Source of the DNA: Amyelois transitella
Taxonomy: Eukaryota; Arthropoda; Insecta; Lepidoptera; Pyralidae
Length of the DNA: 64,000 nt
Direction: 5' to 3'
Assembly: GCF_032362555.1 (NCBI RefSeq)
Contig: NC_083536.1
Coordinates: 124,001 to 188,000 of the forward strand
In this document: one piece after another, positions 11,512 to 21,152 of the stretch
How positions within the stretch are numbered: position 1 is the stretch's first letter
Layout: each line of letters begins with the position of its first letter
Notes under the pieces: generated by a model
The model's input: only the letters and a program-made list of their open reading frames with translations
What the model was told of the DNA's origin: nothing
Databases searched by the model: none
Program-made: the position numbers and the translations under genes

Positions 11512-12597
11512 GATTGCGGAGATGAATGCTGAACTTGATCGGGTTTCTGAATGGGCGAAGTATTATGGTCTTTTGGTTAATCCTGTCAAATCTAAGGCTA
11601 TGATAATTGGTAGTTATTATATGTGTAATCAAATCAACATTGATATATTGCCAAGCCTGTACTATAATGGTTCTCCAATTGAATTCACCAAATCTGCAAG
11701 GAACCTTGGTCTTACTATAGATTCAAACCTAAACTGGTCGGCCCATATTAAGGAGGTTAGTCGTAAGATCTACTACTCTTTTCATACTCTAAGATGCCTT
11801 CAATATTTCTTACCTTTTCAAACAAGGGTCTCTCTCATGCAAAGCCTGATTCTTCCAATTCTGGACTATGCTGATGCGTGCTATCTTGATGCCACAGAGG
11901 AGCTACTGGATAAATTGGAACGGTTACAAAACCTCTGTATTCGTTTCATATTTGGCTTAAGAAAATACGATCATGTTTCCATTTACCGTTCTAAGCTGAA
12001 ATGGCTTCCCATTCGCTTTCGTAGAAATACTCGCATTCTCTGTCTTCTTTTTAATATTTTATTTAATCCCGCCTTTCCTTCCTATCTTAAAGAACGTTTC
12101 TCTTTCCGTCATTCGTCTAATTCTCCTTGCAGATCTCATTTGCGCACCATTCTTACTATTCCTACCCACAAGACTTCCTTCTACTCTTTTTCCTTCTCTG
12201 CTCATGCTGTACGACTGTGGAATTCCTTACCGCATGATATTCGCGATTCCCAAACTCTTACTTCATTCAAACGACGAGTTAAAGACTATTATCTCTCCAA
12301 ATAGACTTATATTATATTATATATAATATATATATATATTGGTATGTTTATGTAGTTTAGTACTGTCATTTATTTAATTGTTCCATGTTTAATTATGTAA
12401 GTATTAGCATGTATGTTTAGTTAAATATGTTAAACGTTATTTATGCACACGCCATACCGCTCCAAAATTAATCTCTCCTCTCATGGGTCTACTGGAAGAG
12501 ATTTCTTTTGAAATAAGTAGCACCTTTGTACTAAAATTACTGTAATAAATGCTTCTGTATATAATTTTTGGGTACATAAATAAATAAATAAATAGAT
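11512..12597 (+). mobile_element. LINE-E, 5'-truncated non-LTR fragment
   Basis: The C-terminal part of an ORF2 (11522-12304) is followed by a 3' UTR with a TATAATATATAT palindromic run at about 12310-12340 and a tail of AATA repeats (12576-12594). It abuts the tail of LINE-D on the left and Gypsy-A gag sequence on the right. Truncation at the 5' end is the norm for target-primed integration. Confidence 0.75.
11522..12304 (+). pseudogene. LINE-E ORF2 C-terminus, end of reverse transcriptase
   Basis: 260 codons. They begin in the RT thumb region (LLVNPVKSKAMIIG, then LGLTIDSNLNWSAHI) and run to the natural C-terminus, with a Cys/His-poor tail and the AVRLWNSLPHDIRD motif common to Jockey/CR1-group ORF2 ends. 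The fragment has no stop codon, but it lacks the endonuclease and RT catalytic core and cannot act alone. The listed start is arbitrary, because the element is truncated. Confidence 0.8.
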
Positions 12598-12603
12598 AGT
12601 ATA

Positions 12604-12982
12604 CGCGAACTTTTAGATGCCATAAAATCTGTTAATCGGAATGATTCTTTAAATTTAGATAAGTTAGGTAACATGCATAATACCGTACCTGAATTCGACC
12701 CCTCGAGAAAAGAACAGACGATGACCATGTGGCTCCATAAAGTAAACGAGTGCTCAACTATTTATAGATGGACAGAAAAACAGCTAATACACTTTGCATT
12801 ACCGAAACTACGTGGGGTTGCACAACGCTGGTATGAGGGTTTATCTTCTGTCCTTTTCTCGTGGGAACAATGGCAAGAAAAATTACTAGCAGCATTTCCG
12901 TCGGAAGGGAACTATGGGCAAATGCTGAGCGATATGCTGGCCAAGCGTGCTAAGTTTGGTGACTCATTGGAAGCGTACTATT
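12604..12982 (+). pseudogene. Gypsy-A gag core, first part
   Basis: The frame reads from before the ATG at 12673 and contains a retrotransposon gag core: PEFDPSRKEQT, WLHKVNE, FALPKLRGVAQRWYEG and WEQWQEKLLAAFPS. It stops being gag at GDSLEAYY, where the DNA transposon begins. Coding continues at 26085 with YYDKIALINRCGI. With a single TATT retained, the frame is continuous. The true N-terminus is missing because LINE-E's tail directly precedes it. Confidence 0.85.
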
Positions 12983-13011
12983 CGGCTGCCCCATTTCAAA
13001 ACCTAGTAAGT
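12983..13011 (+). repeat. Left terminal inverted repeat of the DNA transposon
   Basis: 29 bp beginning CGGCTGCCCC and ending ACCTAGTAAGT. It is the exact reverse complement of 26056-26084. Confidence 0.95.
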
Positions 13012-13400
13012 ATTTTCGACAAAATTTTATAGGAGAGCAAAAAAACATGTTTTGTGTTAGCCGTTGTGAACTACTAAGTATCTTACCAGAAATTAATATG
13101 CAGGACAAAGAGAGGTATCATACCATTCATTGTATAAGCGTTTTTCTTTTTAAAGTTTTATATTACATGTTTTATAAAAAAAAACATCTTGAGACAAAAA
13201 CAAGAATTACATTCTAGACCATAAAAACTACATATATCAAAACCTAGTAACAGCTCTTACTAGGTTTTCATATGGTTCAACCCATCATCAAAGGCTTACT
13301 TTGCCCAGATCAATACCTAGTATGAGCTCATACTATGTTGTGATCGAGGCCAACTGGTCAGATAAGTGTTTATTTATCTAGATCAAAACCTAGTAAAATT
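13000..13400. repeat. Left subterminal cluster of AACCTAGTAA motifs
   Basis: Copies or near-copies of AACCTAGTAA occur in both orientations at about 13000, 13241, 13256 (reverse), 13313, 13330 (reverse, degenerate) and 13386, several as facing pairs. The same motif lies in the terminal repeats, so these are probable transposase-binding sites. Confidence 0.7.
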
Positions 13401-13677
13401 TTTAGTTTTTAAGCACCTATAAAAATAGTGTTATTTTTATAGCTGCTTATAGCATATAACTGGAAAGTTTCATCCAAATCCATTCAGTAGTTTTTACGTG
13501 AAACATTAACAAACATAAATCCATCCATTCGCATTTACAAACTTTCGCGTTTATAAATTAGTACGAAGTAGGATAGTAGGACTAGGACTAGTAAACAAGA
13601 CTACCTAGCATTTCCAAAAACTACAAGTATAAAAAACAACGTTTGGGTAAAGAAACTGTTTATTTTAATTAATTAAA
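13401..13677. other. 3' untranslated region of the transposase gene
   Basis: AT-rich sequence between the left subterminal repeats and the transposase stop codon at 13678. I see nothing else in it. Confidence 0.5.
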
Positions 13678-13909
13678 TCAATCGTTCAATTCTAATTGCC
13701 CCATAAATGATAAGTCTGCAGATCTATCATTAATTGGCAAACTATGCCAAAATGCTCTTCTTGATTCAGGCATCATTGGCACCAACTTTTCAATGATATT
13801 CTTCTTTTTAATTTCTTTGATGCCTCTTGGTTCTTCAATACAAGAGGGATAAGAAGTAACGTCAAATTTTTTCACCAAAAAGTCCAATTCTTTGACATTT
13901 TCATCAAAT
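13678..13909 (-). pseudogene. Transposase exon 3 (C-terminus)
   Basis: The acceptor is at 13910-13911 (reading TCTCTTTCAG on the minus strand). The intron 14019-13910 is 110 bp with donor GTACTC. The exon joins AG|A to make Arg and reads on as FDENVKELDFLVKKF to a TGA at 13680-13678. The splice joins are inferred from consensus sites and frame continuity. Confidence 0.75.
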
Positions 13910-14019
13910 CTGAAAGAGACATAAAAATCTGTTGATATTTGATTTAATAGTTTTAGAACTAGTCAGAATAAAAAGTAACAAACAAGAGTTAATTTGATGC
14001 AAATGTTTTATACGAGTAC

Positions 14020-14714
14020 CTGGTCTTATAATAAAGATTTCTTGAACCTCTTACAAATTTGACCTGAACCACAGACTTTAACTGAAAGTCCTTTAGAGGC
14101 TCACCAAAACGTCCAGCTCTTTTTTTCTTAGGCCAATCATAACGGTTTTGAATTTCTAATATTTGAATATTTTTTCTTGATAATAAAACACAAGTTTTGA
14201 AATCTGTGAAATCGTAAATACCTCTTTGGCGTTTCATTTTTTGTTCAATATTGGCATGAACAGCATCAGCGGCCATATGAGTATGCCCTTTAGTCAAATA
14301 ATTTATTGTAATTGACACTATATCATTTGCTGTGTTATTAACTATCATGACAATGGCGAAAAATGAAAAGTGTCCAGTTTTTATTTTGGGCTGTGCAATT
14401 GTCAGCCCAAAAATGGAAATGTTGTACATCTCTGTGCATTTCTAGGAACGCTTTAAAAGCGTCCACGATATTACTGGCGTCTCGGCCAGCTATCGCTTCG
14501 TGCCATAACACACATACAGCAGGATCACTAGATTTCTTTTGCATAGCAGCAAAAGTGAGGTTAAATGTTATCAATCTGCTTAAAAAGAAAGCATCTTTGT
14601 ATTGGGGCATTTCTGGAATTAAGATGACTTTTTGCAAATCCATCGCGTAATATTTGACTCTTTTTTCGTTTTGTTCTGCTGCATCTTACTTATATCTTTC
14701 AAGTGCTAAATTAA
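14020..14714 (-). pseudogene. Transposase exon 2, catalytic-core segment
   Basis: This segment lies downstream of the Gypsy-C insertion. It reads in frame from the upstream piece across the CTTT duplication, meets a TAA about 25 bp from the LTR (after LALERYK), and continues DAAEQNEKRVKYYAMDLQKV to WADNCTAQNKNWTLFIF. There a run of five T instead of four shifts the frame. Coding resumes as AIVMIVNNT and runs to the donor at 14019. MDLQ and ADNC are candidate catalytic Asp motifs. Confidence 0.8.
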
Positions 14715-14718
14715 CTTT

Positions 14719-14911
14719 TGTAGCGAGCGCGTACGTAGTTAGGTAGTTATCGCGGCCGCGTTGCTAGGCAACCGAGCCCGGCTGAGCGGTACCTCGTATC
14801 CCGCGCGTCTCTCCGGACGACTAAGCGTCTCCTCCGTGACTCGCGCGCCAGTAGAGCCGAGATCGCGTTCGCTGCGCACACGTTTGTGTATCCAATCATA
14901 CGTCCCTTACA
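14719..14911 (+). repeat. Gypsy-C 5' LTR
   Basis: 193 bp, starting TGTAGCGAGC and ending CCCTTACA. I saw no TATA box. At 14760-14772 it contains GTTGCTAGGCAAC, a near-perfect RFX-type X-box palindrome. Confidence 0.95.
14760..14772. promoter_or_regulatory. X-box-like (RFX) palindrome in the 5' LTR
   Basis: GTTGCT-A-GGCAAC has both half-sites of the RFX consensus with a 1-bp spacer. It is repeated in the 3' LTR at 19955-19967. Binding is inferred from consensus only. Confidence 0.5.
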
Positions 14912-14930
14912 CTGGCGCCAACTTGCGGCA
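14912..14930 (+). promoter_or_regulatory. Gypsy-C tRNA primer-binding site
   Basis: TGGCGCCAACTTG starts one base after the 5' LTR, the usual place for a site complementary to a tRNA 3' CCA end. The tRNA is not identified. Confidence 0.6.
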
Positions 14931-14999
14931 AAATTTTTTTTTTTTCAAAAATACGAACCCCTTGCTCTTTAAACTTTAAAGCTAGCCAAAAAGTGAACA

Positions 15000-17900
15000 A
15001 TGCCTCCTAAATATAAAACTCGTCGTAACCGTAACTGTGAAAGTGAAGAAGATGCTGCCACAGCCAGCGACGGCGGCGGATCCGGGAACGAGTCGATGAC
15101 CTTCGCCGGCCCGCAGCTTTCCGCGCCTGCTCCTTCCGCGGCTGTTGGGGCCCACAGCACGGAACAAGTGATGTCAACAATGATGGAAATGATTTTGCAA
15201 ACGCAGCGAATGCAGGAGGAAACAAATAAAACAATAATCGAAACGCTTCGATCTTTCCCACGTGCTGATCCCACCGGCGATTTCAGGACGTCGACTCCCT
15301 CGACGACTTCGGTTCAGAGAAGCTCAACAGCCCCTGCCGTGGTCGCCGCCCCGCCGGGAAACTTCACTAAGTGTACTGCGCGGTTCAACGGGAAGTCACG
15401 CGACGCCGAGAAGCTGGAAGCTTTTTTGGATGCCGTGGAAGTTTACAAAGAATGCGCGGATGTGAGCGACCAGCACGCGCTGCGAGGCCTGAGTATGCTG
15501 TTGGAGGACGACGCGGCTCTCTTCTGGCGCAGCGTCAAGGACAACGTCACGACATGGGCAGAGGCCGTCGCGCGGCTGCGAGCTATGTACGGCACTCAGT
15601 TGCCGCCGTACAAAATCTTCCGCGAAGTTTTTCGTACTGAACAATCTGAAAGTGAACGTGCCGACGGATTTATATCACGATTACGTGCCCTCATAGTGAA
15701 GCTGCCGTACAAAGTGCCGGATGCAATGCAGATAGACATGGTGTACGGGTTATTACATAGGCGGATACGAAAAAGACTGTCACGCGATACTATTACTTCG
15801 ATGAACATTTTTGTAGAAAAAGTGCGAGCCACGGAGGACGCGATCGCGGAGACCAATAAATTGTCCCTTATATCTCCGTCTTCTACGGTAAAAAATGTAA
15901 ACAAACCCGCGAATGTTAAAAACCTAACTACGAGTTCGTCCCCTACTACCGGTTCAGTAGTCACGAATAACTCGAATCTGCAATCGAAACGCACCCGGGT
16001 GCGATGCGCTCATTGTAAAGTGTACGGGCATACGGTCGAAAATTGCCGAAATCTACAAGGTAAAGGCGAGAACATCGGTAAGTCAGATTTGCATAATTCT
16101 AGTACCTTAAGGTGTTATGGATGTGGCCAACAGGGAGTTATAAAATCGAGATGCAAGACATGTTCGAGTTCGCATACAAACGCAGCTGGTTCTCAATCAG
16201 CTGATTTCAATACATTGTCTTGTAAACTATCTTCTAACAACATGTCATGCAACTCGAATTATCGCACATGTCATCGTGATTCAAATGAGGATATCATTTT
16301 TCTAAATAATCACGACATCGAAAATATTTTTTCCGATAATTTTGATATACAGTGTGTTTTTGATGAGCGTTCGGATATACAGGATGTCGTAAGTGAAAAT
16401 GTCACAAGTGTTCAGGAAGACAAAATTCGGTGTTCTGAACACCGTACAAACAATTATTTTCGCGATATACAGGATGTTTCCAACGAAAATTCGAATTTTA
16501 AAAACTGTATTACAAATGATATTATAAATCTACAGGAACATTTTATCGAATACTCGGAGCAAAATTACTGTAATTATACCCGGGATTCGTTTAGTGTACA
16601 CAGTGGTAATATAAAAAAATCTGACACTTGCGACAAATTTACTAATATCGATGCGACTTTACTTCCTACCGTATCTATTGATGTTTCGGGCCGCGAAGGG
16701 GTGGCCATCATTGATACCGGCGCAACTCACTCCATAGCTAGCACCAAGCTGTACTCCATATTAGTAGAACAAGGTGTCCAATTTTTAGACACAGAGCGAA
16801 CAATAAGATTAGCCGATGGTACGCATAGTCAAAAGAGATTACTTACCGCCGACGTGAATGTCACTATTGGAGGTCGTAAGATAATCGTTGAAGATATGCT
16901 TGTTTTGCCAGGGGCTTCAACCAAAACGTTATTAGGCCGTAAATTCGTAAAAAAAGCCAATATTATTTTGGATATTCCACATGATGTGTGGTATTTTCGG
17001 GATAAGCCTGAACAAACTTTTGATTTTGTTAAATCCTATTTCCTCACCGGTCGCGCTTCAGTTGCTGAAGTCAATAATTTAAACGGAGCGTTTTTACTTG
17101 CCGACGAGGGAAACCAGCTAACTTCAGAAGAAAGAATCAGGCTGAGCGATTTCATCAAAAGTAAGGCAGACCAATTTAAATCTGAGGGTCCTGCCACGGA
17201 CTTTGCTACGCACCGCATCAAGGTGAATGAGTCCCAAGAACCCATTGCTTCTCCTCCTTACCGTATGTCAGAAATACGTAAGAAAGCACTCAGGGAGGAA
17301 TTAGATAAGTTGTTACGTGCAGATATAATTGAAGAATGTGAATCAGCATGGGCATCAAATGTTGTATTAGTTCCAAAGAAGGACGGAAGTTTCAAGTTTT
17401 GTGTAGACTATCGCAAATTAAACGCTGTCACAGAGCCTGACCGGTATCCATTACCGAGGATCGAAGATGTACTTCACGCCGCCAAATCGACGAAGTACAT
17501 GAGTACACTCGACCTCAGATCCGGATTTTTTCAGGTTAACCTTCATCCAGATGACCGTGACAAGTCCGCGTTTACGACGCCTCTAGGAACCTTTCGTTTC
17601 AAGCGTATGCCGATGGGTCTTCGAAATTCCGGTGCCACATTCCAACGTTTGATGGACCGATTCAAGTCAAACTTACCTGGCGTTACACTTATTGCATATT
17701 TGGACGATTTGCTGGTTTTGTCAGAGGGTTCCTTGGAAAAGCACTTAGCTGACCTGCAGATAGTCTTTGATAGGCTCAAGATGTTCAACCTTCTTGTCAA
17801 CCGCGAAAAAAGTCGTTTTGCGAGAGACTCTGTAAAATTTCTGGGTCATGTTATCGTTCCAGGAGGAATACATGTTGATCCTGACAAAACTGCAGCTATA

Positions 17901-19130
17901 ACCAATATGAATATCCCACAAAACATTAAGCATTTGAAATGTTTTCTTCAAACTTCTAGTTGGTTTCGTCGTTTTATTCCCGACTATGCTAACATAGCCA
18001 AACCCCTAACCTTCTTATTGAAAAAAGGAAGTGCATGGCGATGGGAGACGGAGCAACAGGCTGCATTTGACCACATTAAGGAATTACTTGTGTCTGCGCC
18101 TATATTACGTCAAGCGGATGAGTCGAAACCATTTATTCTTCGGACTGACAGCAGTGGATACTGTCTAGGAGCGGCTCTAATGCAGGGGGAGGGATTTGAG
18201 GAACGCCCCATAGAGTACGCAAGCCGCCTTCTAACCGATGCTGAACGAAACTATACAACTACTGAGCGCGAGGCCTTGGCAGTCGTGTGGGCTGTAGGCA
18301 AATTCCGCGGATATATCGAAGGATCTGAAATCATCGTCAAGTCCGACCATCAGCCTCTGCGTTGGCTGATGAGCCTGAAGTCTCCAAGTGGACGTTTAGC
18401 CAGATGGGCTTTAACTCTCCAAGAGTATAATTTAAAAATCGAATATACTCCTGGACGAGCCAACGTCATCGCTGACACGTTGTCGCGGCCAGTATGTGCC
18501 GATAACGTCCAATGTGATGTATGCCTGGCAACAGTGGATGTCCCAGCTCGAAAAGCTAGTGATATAAGGGAGAACCAGATGAAAGATCCGGAAATTCGCA
18601 AAATACTGGAAGACATGGAATGTGAGGACCCATTTAAAGGAAGATCCTGGACGGACAGAGGATACATCACATCAGACGGTATCCTATACCGCTATGGCCC
18701 AGAAGGCGATGAAGGCGACGAAGCATGCCTTGTTGTGCCGAGCCACGAGCGACCTAAAGTGTTGGCTGATTTTCATGATGCGCCCACAGCAGGTCACTTT
18801 GGAATGGAACGCACGTTAGCTCGTTTACGAACCCGCTTTTACTGGCCGAACATGCGGAAATATGTAGCTGATTACATTAAAAAATGTATATCATGTCAGA
18901 GGTATAAGGCTGACAATAGAAAACCCACCGGCCTTCTACAAACACCTGCAATGTCTAGACGCTTCGAGGTATTGTCAGTTGACCTGTTTGGCCCCTTACC
19001 CGTTACCGCTCAACGTAACCGATGGATCCTGATCGTTGAAGACGTTTGTTCGCGATGGGTAGAGCTATTTCCTCTAGAAAACGCAACTAGTCTCGAATGC
19101 GCCAAAATTCTTATGAACGAGATTTTTTAA
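15000..19130 (+). CDS. Gypsy-C gag-pol polyprotein, to a frameshift in the integrase
   Basis: 1376 codons from the ATG at 15000, gag and pol in one frame. The gag core lies near residues 120-290 (ARFNGKSRDAEKLEAFLDAV). The zinc region has CAHCKVYGHTVENC and a degenerate CYGCGQQGVIKSRC lacking His. The protease has IDTGATHSI near 575. RT has CVDYRKLN and YLDDLLVLS. RNase H has LRTDSSGY, TEREALAVVW and SDHQPL. Integrase has the HHCC finger (TAGHFGMERT to CISCQRY) and the first Asp of the core (VDLFGPLPV). A six-T run at about 19123-19128, where seven T would keep the frame, ends this ORF at TAA. The rest is in 19097-19903. Confidence 0.93.
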   Translation: MPPKYKTRRNRNCESEEDAATASDGGGSGNESMTFAGPQLSAPAPSAAVGAHSTEQVMSTMMEMILQTQRMQEETNKTIIETLRSFPRADPTGDFRTSTPSTTSVQRSSTAPAVVAAPPGNFTKCTARFNGKSRDAEKLEAFLDAVEVYKECADVSDQHALRGLSMLLEDDAALFWRSVKDNVTTWAEAVARLRAMYGTQLPPYKIFREVFRTEQSESERADGFISRLRALIVKLPYKVPDAMQIDMVYGLLHRRIRKRLSRDTITSMNIFVEKVRATEDAIAETNKLSLISPSSTVKNVNKPANVKNLTTSSSPTTGSVVTNNSNLQSKRTRVRCAHCKVYGHTVENCRNLQGKGENIGKSDLHNSSTLRCYGCGQQGVIKSRCKTCSSSHTNAAGSQSADFNTLSCKLSSNNMSCNSNYRTCHRDSNEDIIFLNNHDIENIFSDNFDIQCVFDERSDIQDVVSENVTSVQEDKIRCSEHRTNNYFRDIQDVSNENSNFKNCITNDIINLQEHFIEYSEQNYCNYTRDSFSVHSGNIKKSDTCDKFTNIDATLLPTVSIDVSGREGVAIIDTGATHSIASTKLYSILVEQGVQFLDTERTIRLADGTHSQKRLLTADVNVTIGGRKIIVEDMLVLPGASTKTLLGRKFVKKANIILDIPHDVWYFRDKPEQTFDFVKSYFLTGRASVAEVNNLNGAFLLADEGNQLTSEERIRLSDFIKSKADQFKSEGPATDFATHRIKVNESQEPIASPPYRMSEIRKKALREELDKLLRADIIEECESAWASNVVLVPKKDGSFKFCVDYRKLNAVTEPDRYPLPRIEDVLHAAKSTKYMSTLDLRSGFFQVNLHPDDRDKSAFTTPLGTFRFKRMPMGLRNSGATFQRLMDRFKSNLPGVTLIAYLDDLLVLSEGSLEKHLADLQIVFDRLKMFNLLVNREKSRFARDSVKFLGHVIVPGGIHVDPDKTAAITNMNIPQNIKHLKCFLQTSSWFRRFIPDYANIAKPLTFLLKKGSAWRWETEQQAAFDHIKELLVSAPILRQADESKPFILRTDSSGYCLGAALMQGEGFEERPIEYASRLLTDAERNYTTTEREALAVVWAVGKFRGYIEGSEIIVKSDHQPLRWLMSLKSPSGRLARWALTLQEYNLKIEYTPGRANVIADTLSRPVCADNVQCDVCLATVDVPARKASDIRENQMKDPEIRKILEDMECEDPFKGRSWTDRGYITSDGILYRYGPEGDEGDEACLVVPSHERPKVLADFHDAPTAGHFGMERTLARLRTRFYWPNMRKYVADYIKKCISCQRYKADNRKPTGLLQTPAMSRRFEVLSVDLFGPLPVTAQRNRWILIVEDVCSRWVELFPLENATSLECAKILMNEIF

Positions 19131-19903
19131 GGTTCGGTGTGCCTCGACGTCTAATTAGTGATAATGGCGTCCAATTTATTAGTGAAATTATGCAACAAAC
19201 TTGCTACATAATGGGTATAGATCAAGTTCTAACACCACTGTACCACCCGGAGTCGAACCCGATTGAGTGTAAGAATAGGGATCTTAAACCACAACTTGCG
19301 ATTCTCGTCGGTCAAGATCACGACACCTGGGACTTGCACTTAGCATCTATCAGGTTTGCTATGAACTCGGCAATTACGTCTAGCACAGGTTTTTCACCGG
19401 CTTTTCTTACCTTCGGCAGGGAGCTTCGTGCACCAGCTGATGCTGTTAACGACATGCGCGCGATATTAGAAAGCGACAATATTGTCCCTACTATCACTCC
19501 TTATCTTAAGAAAATGGCTGAAACCCTCTCAAATGCAAGAGATGTACATGAGAGAAACCAAATTGTGCAAAAGAAATACGCTGACGAACATCGCCGCGAA
19601 GCACCTGACTATCAGGTCGGAGACCTGGTGCTTTTGAAGACTCAAGGTCTTAATGATACTGACAAGGGTCAGACATCAAAGTTTATACCAAGAAGGGATG
19701 GTCCATATAAGATTAGGAAAATAGTGAGTGCTACTACATACGAGTTGGAAGGTATCAATGATGGCAAACTCGTAGGTAAATACCACGCATCACTTCTCAC
19801 TCCATTTGTTGGCACCATCCAATCTCCTATAAGGGAAAAGCGCAGACGCGGTCGACCGCGTAAAGTTCCTATCCCAAACGCGGGGTCGCCAATTTTGGGA
19901 TAG
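19097..19903 (+). CDS. Gypsy-C integrase C-terminal part, after a 1-bp shift
   Basis: This is the continuation of the integrase. It reads FLRFGVPRRLISDNGVQF (second catalytic Asp), SNPIECKNRDLK (catalytic Glu), the PRRDGPYKI GPY/F-type module and a basic tail RRRGRPRKV with an AT-hook core. It stops at TAG 19901-19903, just before the polypurine tract. The break from the upstream frame is one missing T in a homopolymer, so it could be a very recent mutation or an assembly error. No other lesion is seen in the element. Confidence 0.9.
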   Translation: MRQNSYERDFLRFGVPRRLISDNGVQFISEIMQQTCYIMGIDQVLTPLYHPESNPIECKNRDLKPQLAILVGQDHDTWDLHLASIRFAMNSAITSSTGFSPAFLTFGRELRAPADAVNDMRAILESDNIVPTITPYLKKMAETLSNARDVHERNQIVQKKYADEHRREAPDYQVGDLVLLKTQGLNDTDKGQTSKFIPRRDGPYKIRKIVSATTYELEGINDGKLVGKYHASLLTPFVGTIQSPIREKRRRGRPRKVPIPNAGSPILG

Positions 19904-19913
19904 AGGGGGAGGA
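19902..19913 (+). promoter_or_regulatory. Gypsy-C polypurine tract
   Basis: AGAGGGGGAGGA immediately precedes the 3' LTR, the expected primer for plus-strand DNA synthesis. Confidence 0.8.
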
Positions 19914-20106
19914 TGTAGCGAGCGCGTACGTAGTTAGGTAGTTATCGCGGCCGCGTTGCTAGGCAACCGAGCCCGGCTGAGCGGTACCTCGTATCCCGCG
20001 CGTCTCTCCGGACGACTAAGCGTCTCCTCCGTGACTCGCGCGCCAGTAGAGCCGAGATCGCGTTCGCTGCGCACACGTTTGTGTATCCAATCATACGTCC
20101 CTTACA
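19914..20106 (+). repeat. Gypsy-C 3' LTR
   Basis: 193 bp, identical by eye to 14719-14911, including the X-box palindrome at 19955-19967. It is followed by the CTTT duplication. Confidence 0.95.
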
Positions 20107-20359
20107 CTTTCTCTTTGTGTTCCCTTTGCTTTGTTTCAATGTCTTCAGGTACTGTTGTACCCTTGTCAGTATATTTCTTAATTTCTTCTTTATAAAATGT
20201 ACAATCTGCACATTTATCACCTTTAGGCATGTTAAATGAAATGTTTAGTTTCTTTATTGCTTGTCTATAAACTTCTATACCACATCGTAAAGTTGGATTA
20301 CTTAATTTGAAATCTTTGTACATTTGTTTGAGTGTGAGGTGTCGTGGTAAATATTTTAC
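20107..20359 (-). pseudogene. Transposase exon 2, segment between Gypsy-C and the SINE
   Basis: It reads KYLPRHLTLKQMYKDFKLSN, then a CxxC-bearing stretch (GDKCADCTFY) and a charged helix ending EHKEK at the Gypsy-C duplication. It joins upstream across the SINE at HNAPN|VKYLP with a shared ATTT. No stop within the segment. Confidence 0.85.
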
Positions 20360-20363
20360 ATTT

Positions 20364-20614
20364 GGCTCAGCGGTAGTACGCTTGTCTGTGACACCGGAGG
20401 TCCCGGGTTCGAATCCCGGTCAGGGCATGATGAGAAAAGAACTTTTTCTGATTGGCCTGGGTCTTGGATGTTTATCTATATAAGTATTTATTATAAAATA
20501 TAGTATCGTTGAGTTAGTATCTCGTAACACAAGTTTCGAACTTACTTCGAGGCTAACTCAATCAGTGTAATTTGTCCCGTATATATTTATATTTATATTT
20601 ATATTTATATTTAT
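20364..20614 (+). mobile_element. tRNA-derived SINE
   Basis: The head carries a pol III A box (TGGCTCAGCGG, 20363-20373) and a perfect B box (GGTTCGAATCC, 20406-20416) in a tRNA-like context ending near 20427. The body follows, then a 3' tail with GTGTAATTTGTCCCGTATAT and TTTATA repeats. ATTT at 20360-20363 and 20615-20618 is the duplicated target. Removing the SINE rejoins the transposase frame. I recognise this SINE type from Lepidoptera. It is not a functional tRNA, as the acceptor stem is absent. Confidence 0.9.
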
Positions 20615-21140
20615 ATTTGGGGCATTATGTCTTCGGTAGTGGCTCACTACTGGCTGATAACTCAAAATATGCTGCTCAATAAGATATTTTGGTATTTCAT
20701 TTCTTTTACCTCCTCTTTTATCTTTTATTACATTACCATATAATTTACCTTTTTTTATTGATTTACTTAACTCTGTGATCACTCCATCAGTAGTATAGCC
20801 CAAAGTATCGAGAAAAAAATTCCGACAAACGGGAACAGAAAGGGAACTATTATAGTTTTTAGGAAAATAGTAATATCTAGATTCTTTTTTGATGACTTCT
20901 TTGTTAACGCTGTCTACTTTGCGTTTTTTTATACCGGTTATTTGGATACATTTATTCAAAAAATTTCTTCGCTCTTGGAAATTAAAGTCCCAATAGTGAT
21001 TCCAAATTTCAATTCTATCTCCAAGTGAAAATATCGTACATTTACGAGTACATTTTCCTATAAAGCTGTCTATAATCATAGGATGTTTAGACCTTTGTTT
21101 GATAGAAGACTTAGATTTTCGTGAACGATTTTTTAGCGAT
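20615..21140 (-). pseudogene. Transposase exon 2, segment between the SINE and the RTE
   Basis: It begins after the RTE junction (QSLKNRSRKSK), has a basic stretch, then RIEIWNHYWDFNFQERRNF, SRYYYFPKNY, CRNFFLDTLGYT and the motif SYQPVVSHYRRHNAPN at the SINE junction. The Arg/Lys-rich part may be the DNA-binding region. It is open throughout. The longer open frame to 21649 is an artefact that runs into RTE sequence. Confidence 0.85.
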
Positions 21141-21152
21141 TGTTCTTTATTA

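Larger units (their letters stand above)
14719..20106 (+). mobile_element. Gypsy-C, young Ty3/gypsy element with identical LTRs
   Basis: A 5,388-bp element. It has 193-bp LTRs at both ends that look identical by eye, a CTTT duplication (14715-14718 and 20107-20110), a primer-binding site starting TGGCGCC at 14913, one gag-pol frame, and a polypurine tract before the 3' LTR. It lies in the transposase gene, opposite in orientation to it. Identical LTRs mean a very recent insertion. Confidence 0.95.

Noticed and set aside
12305..12345. Terminator or regulatory hairpin made of TATAATATAT repeats
   Set aside because: Simple AT repeat in a LINE 3' UTR; palindromic character is expected from the repeat itself.
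13000..13400. CRISPR-like array of AACCTAGTAA repeats
   Set aside because: Repeats are short, in both orientations and irregularly spaced, and lie in a eukaryotic transposon end.
15007..15640. Overlapping frames on both strands of the Gypsy-C gag
   Set aside because: Shadows of a GC-rich coding region with no recognisable motif.
20359..20430. A tRNA gene
   Set aside because: A and B boxes are present, but the 5' acceptor strand is missing, and it is the head of a SINE with its own tail and duplication.
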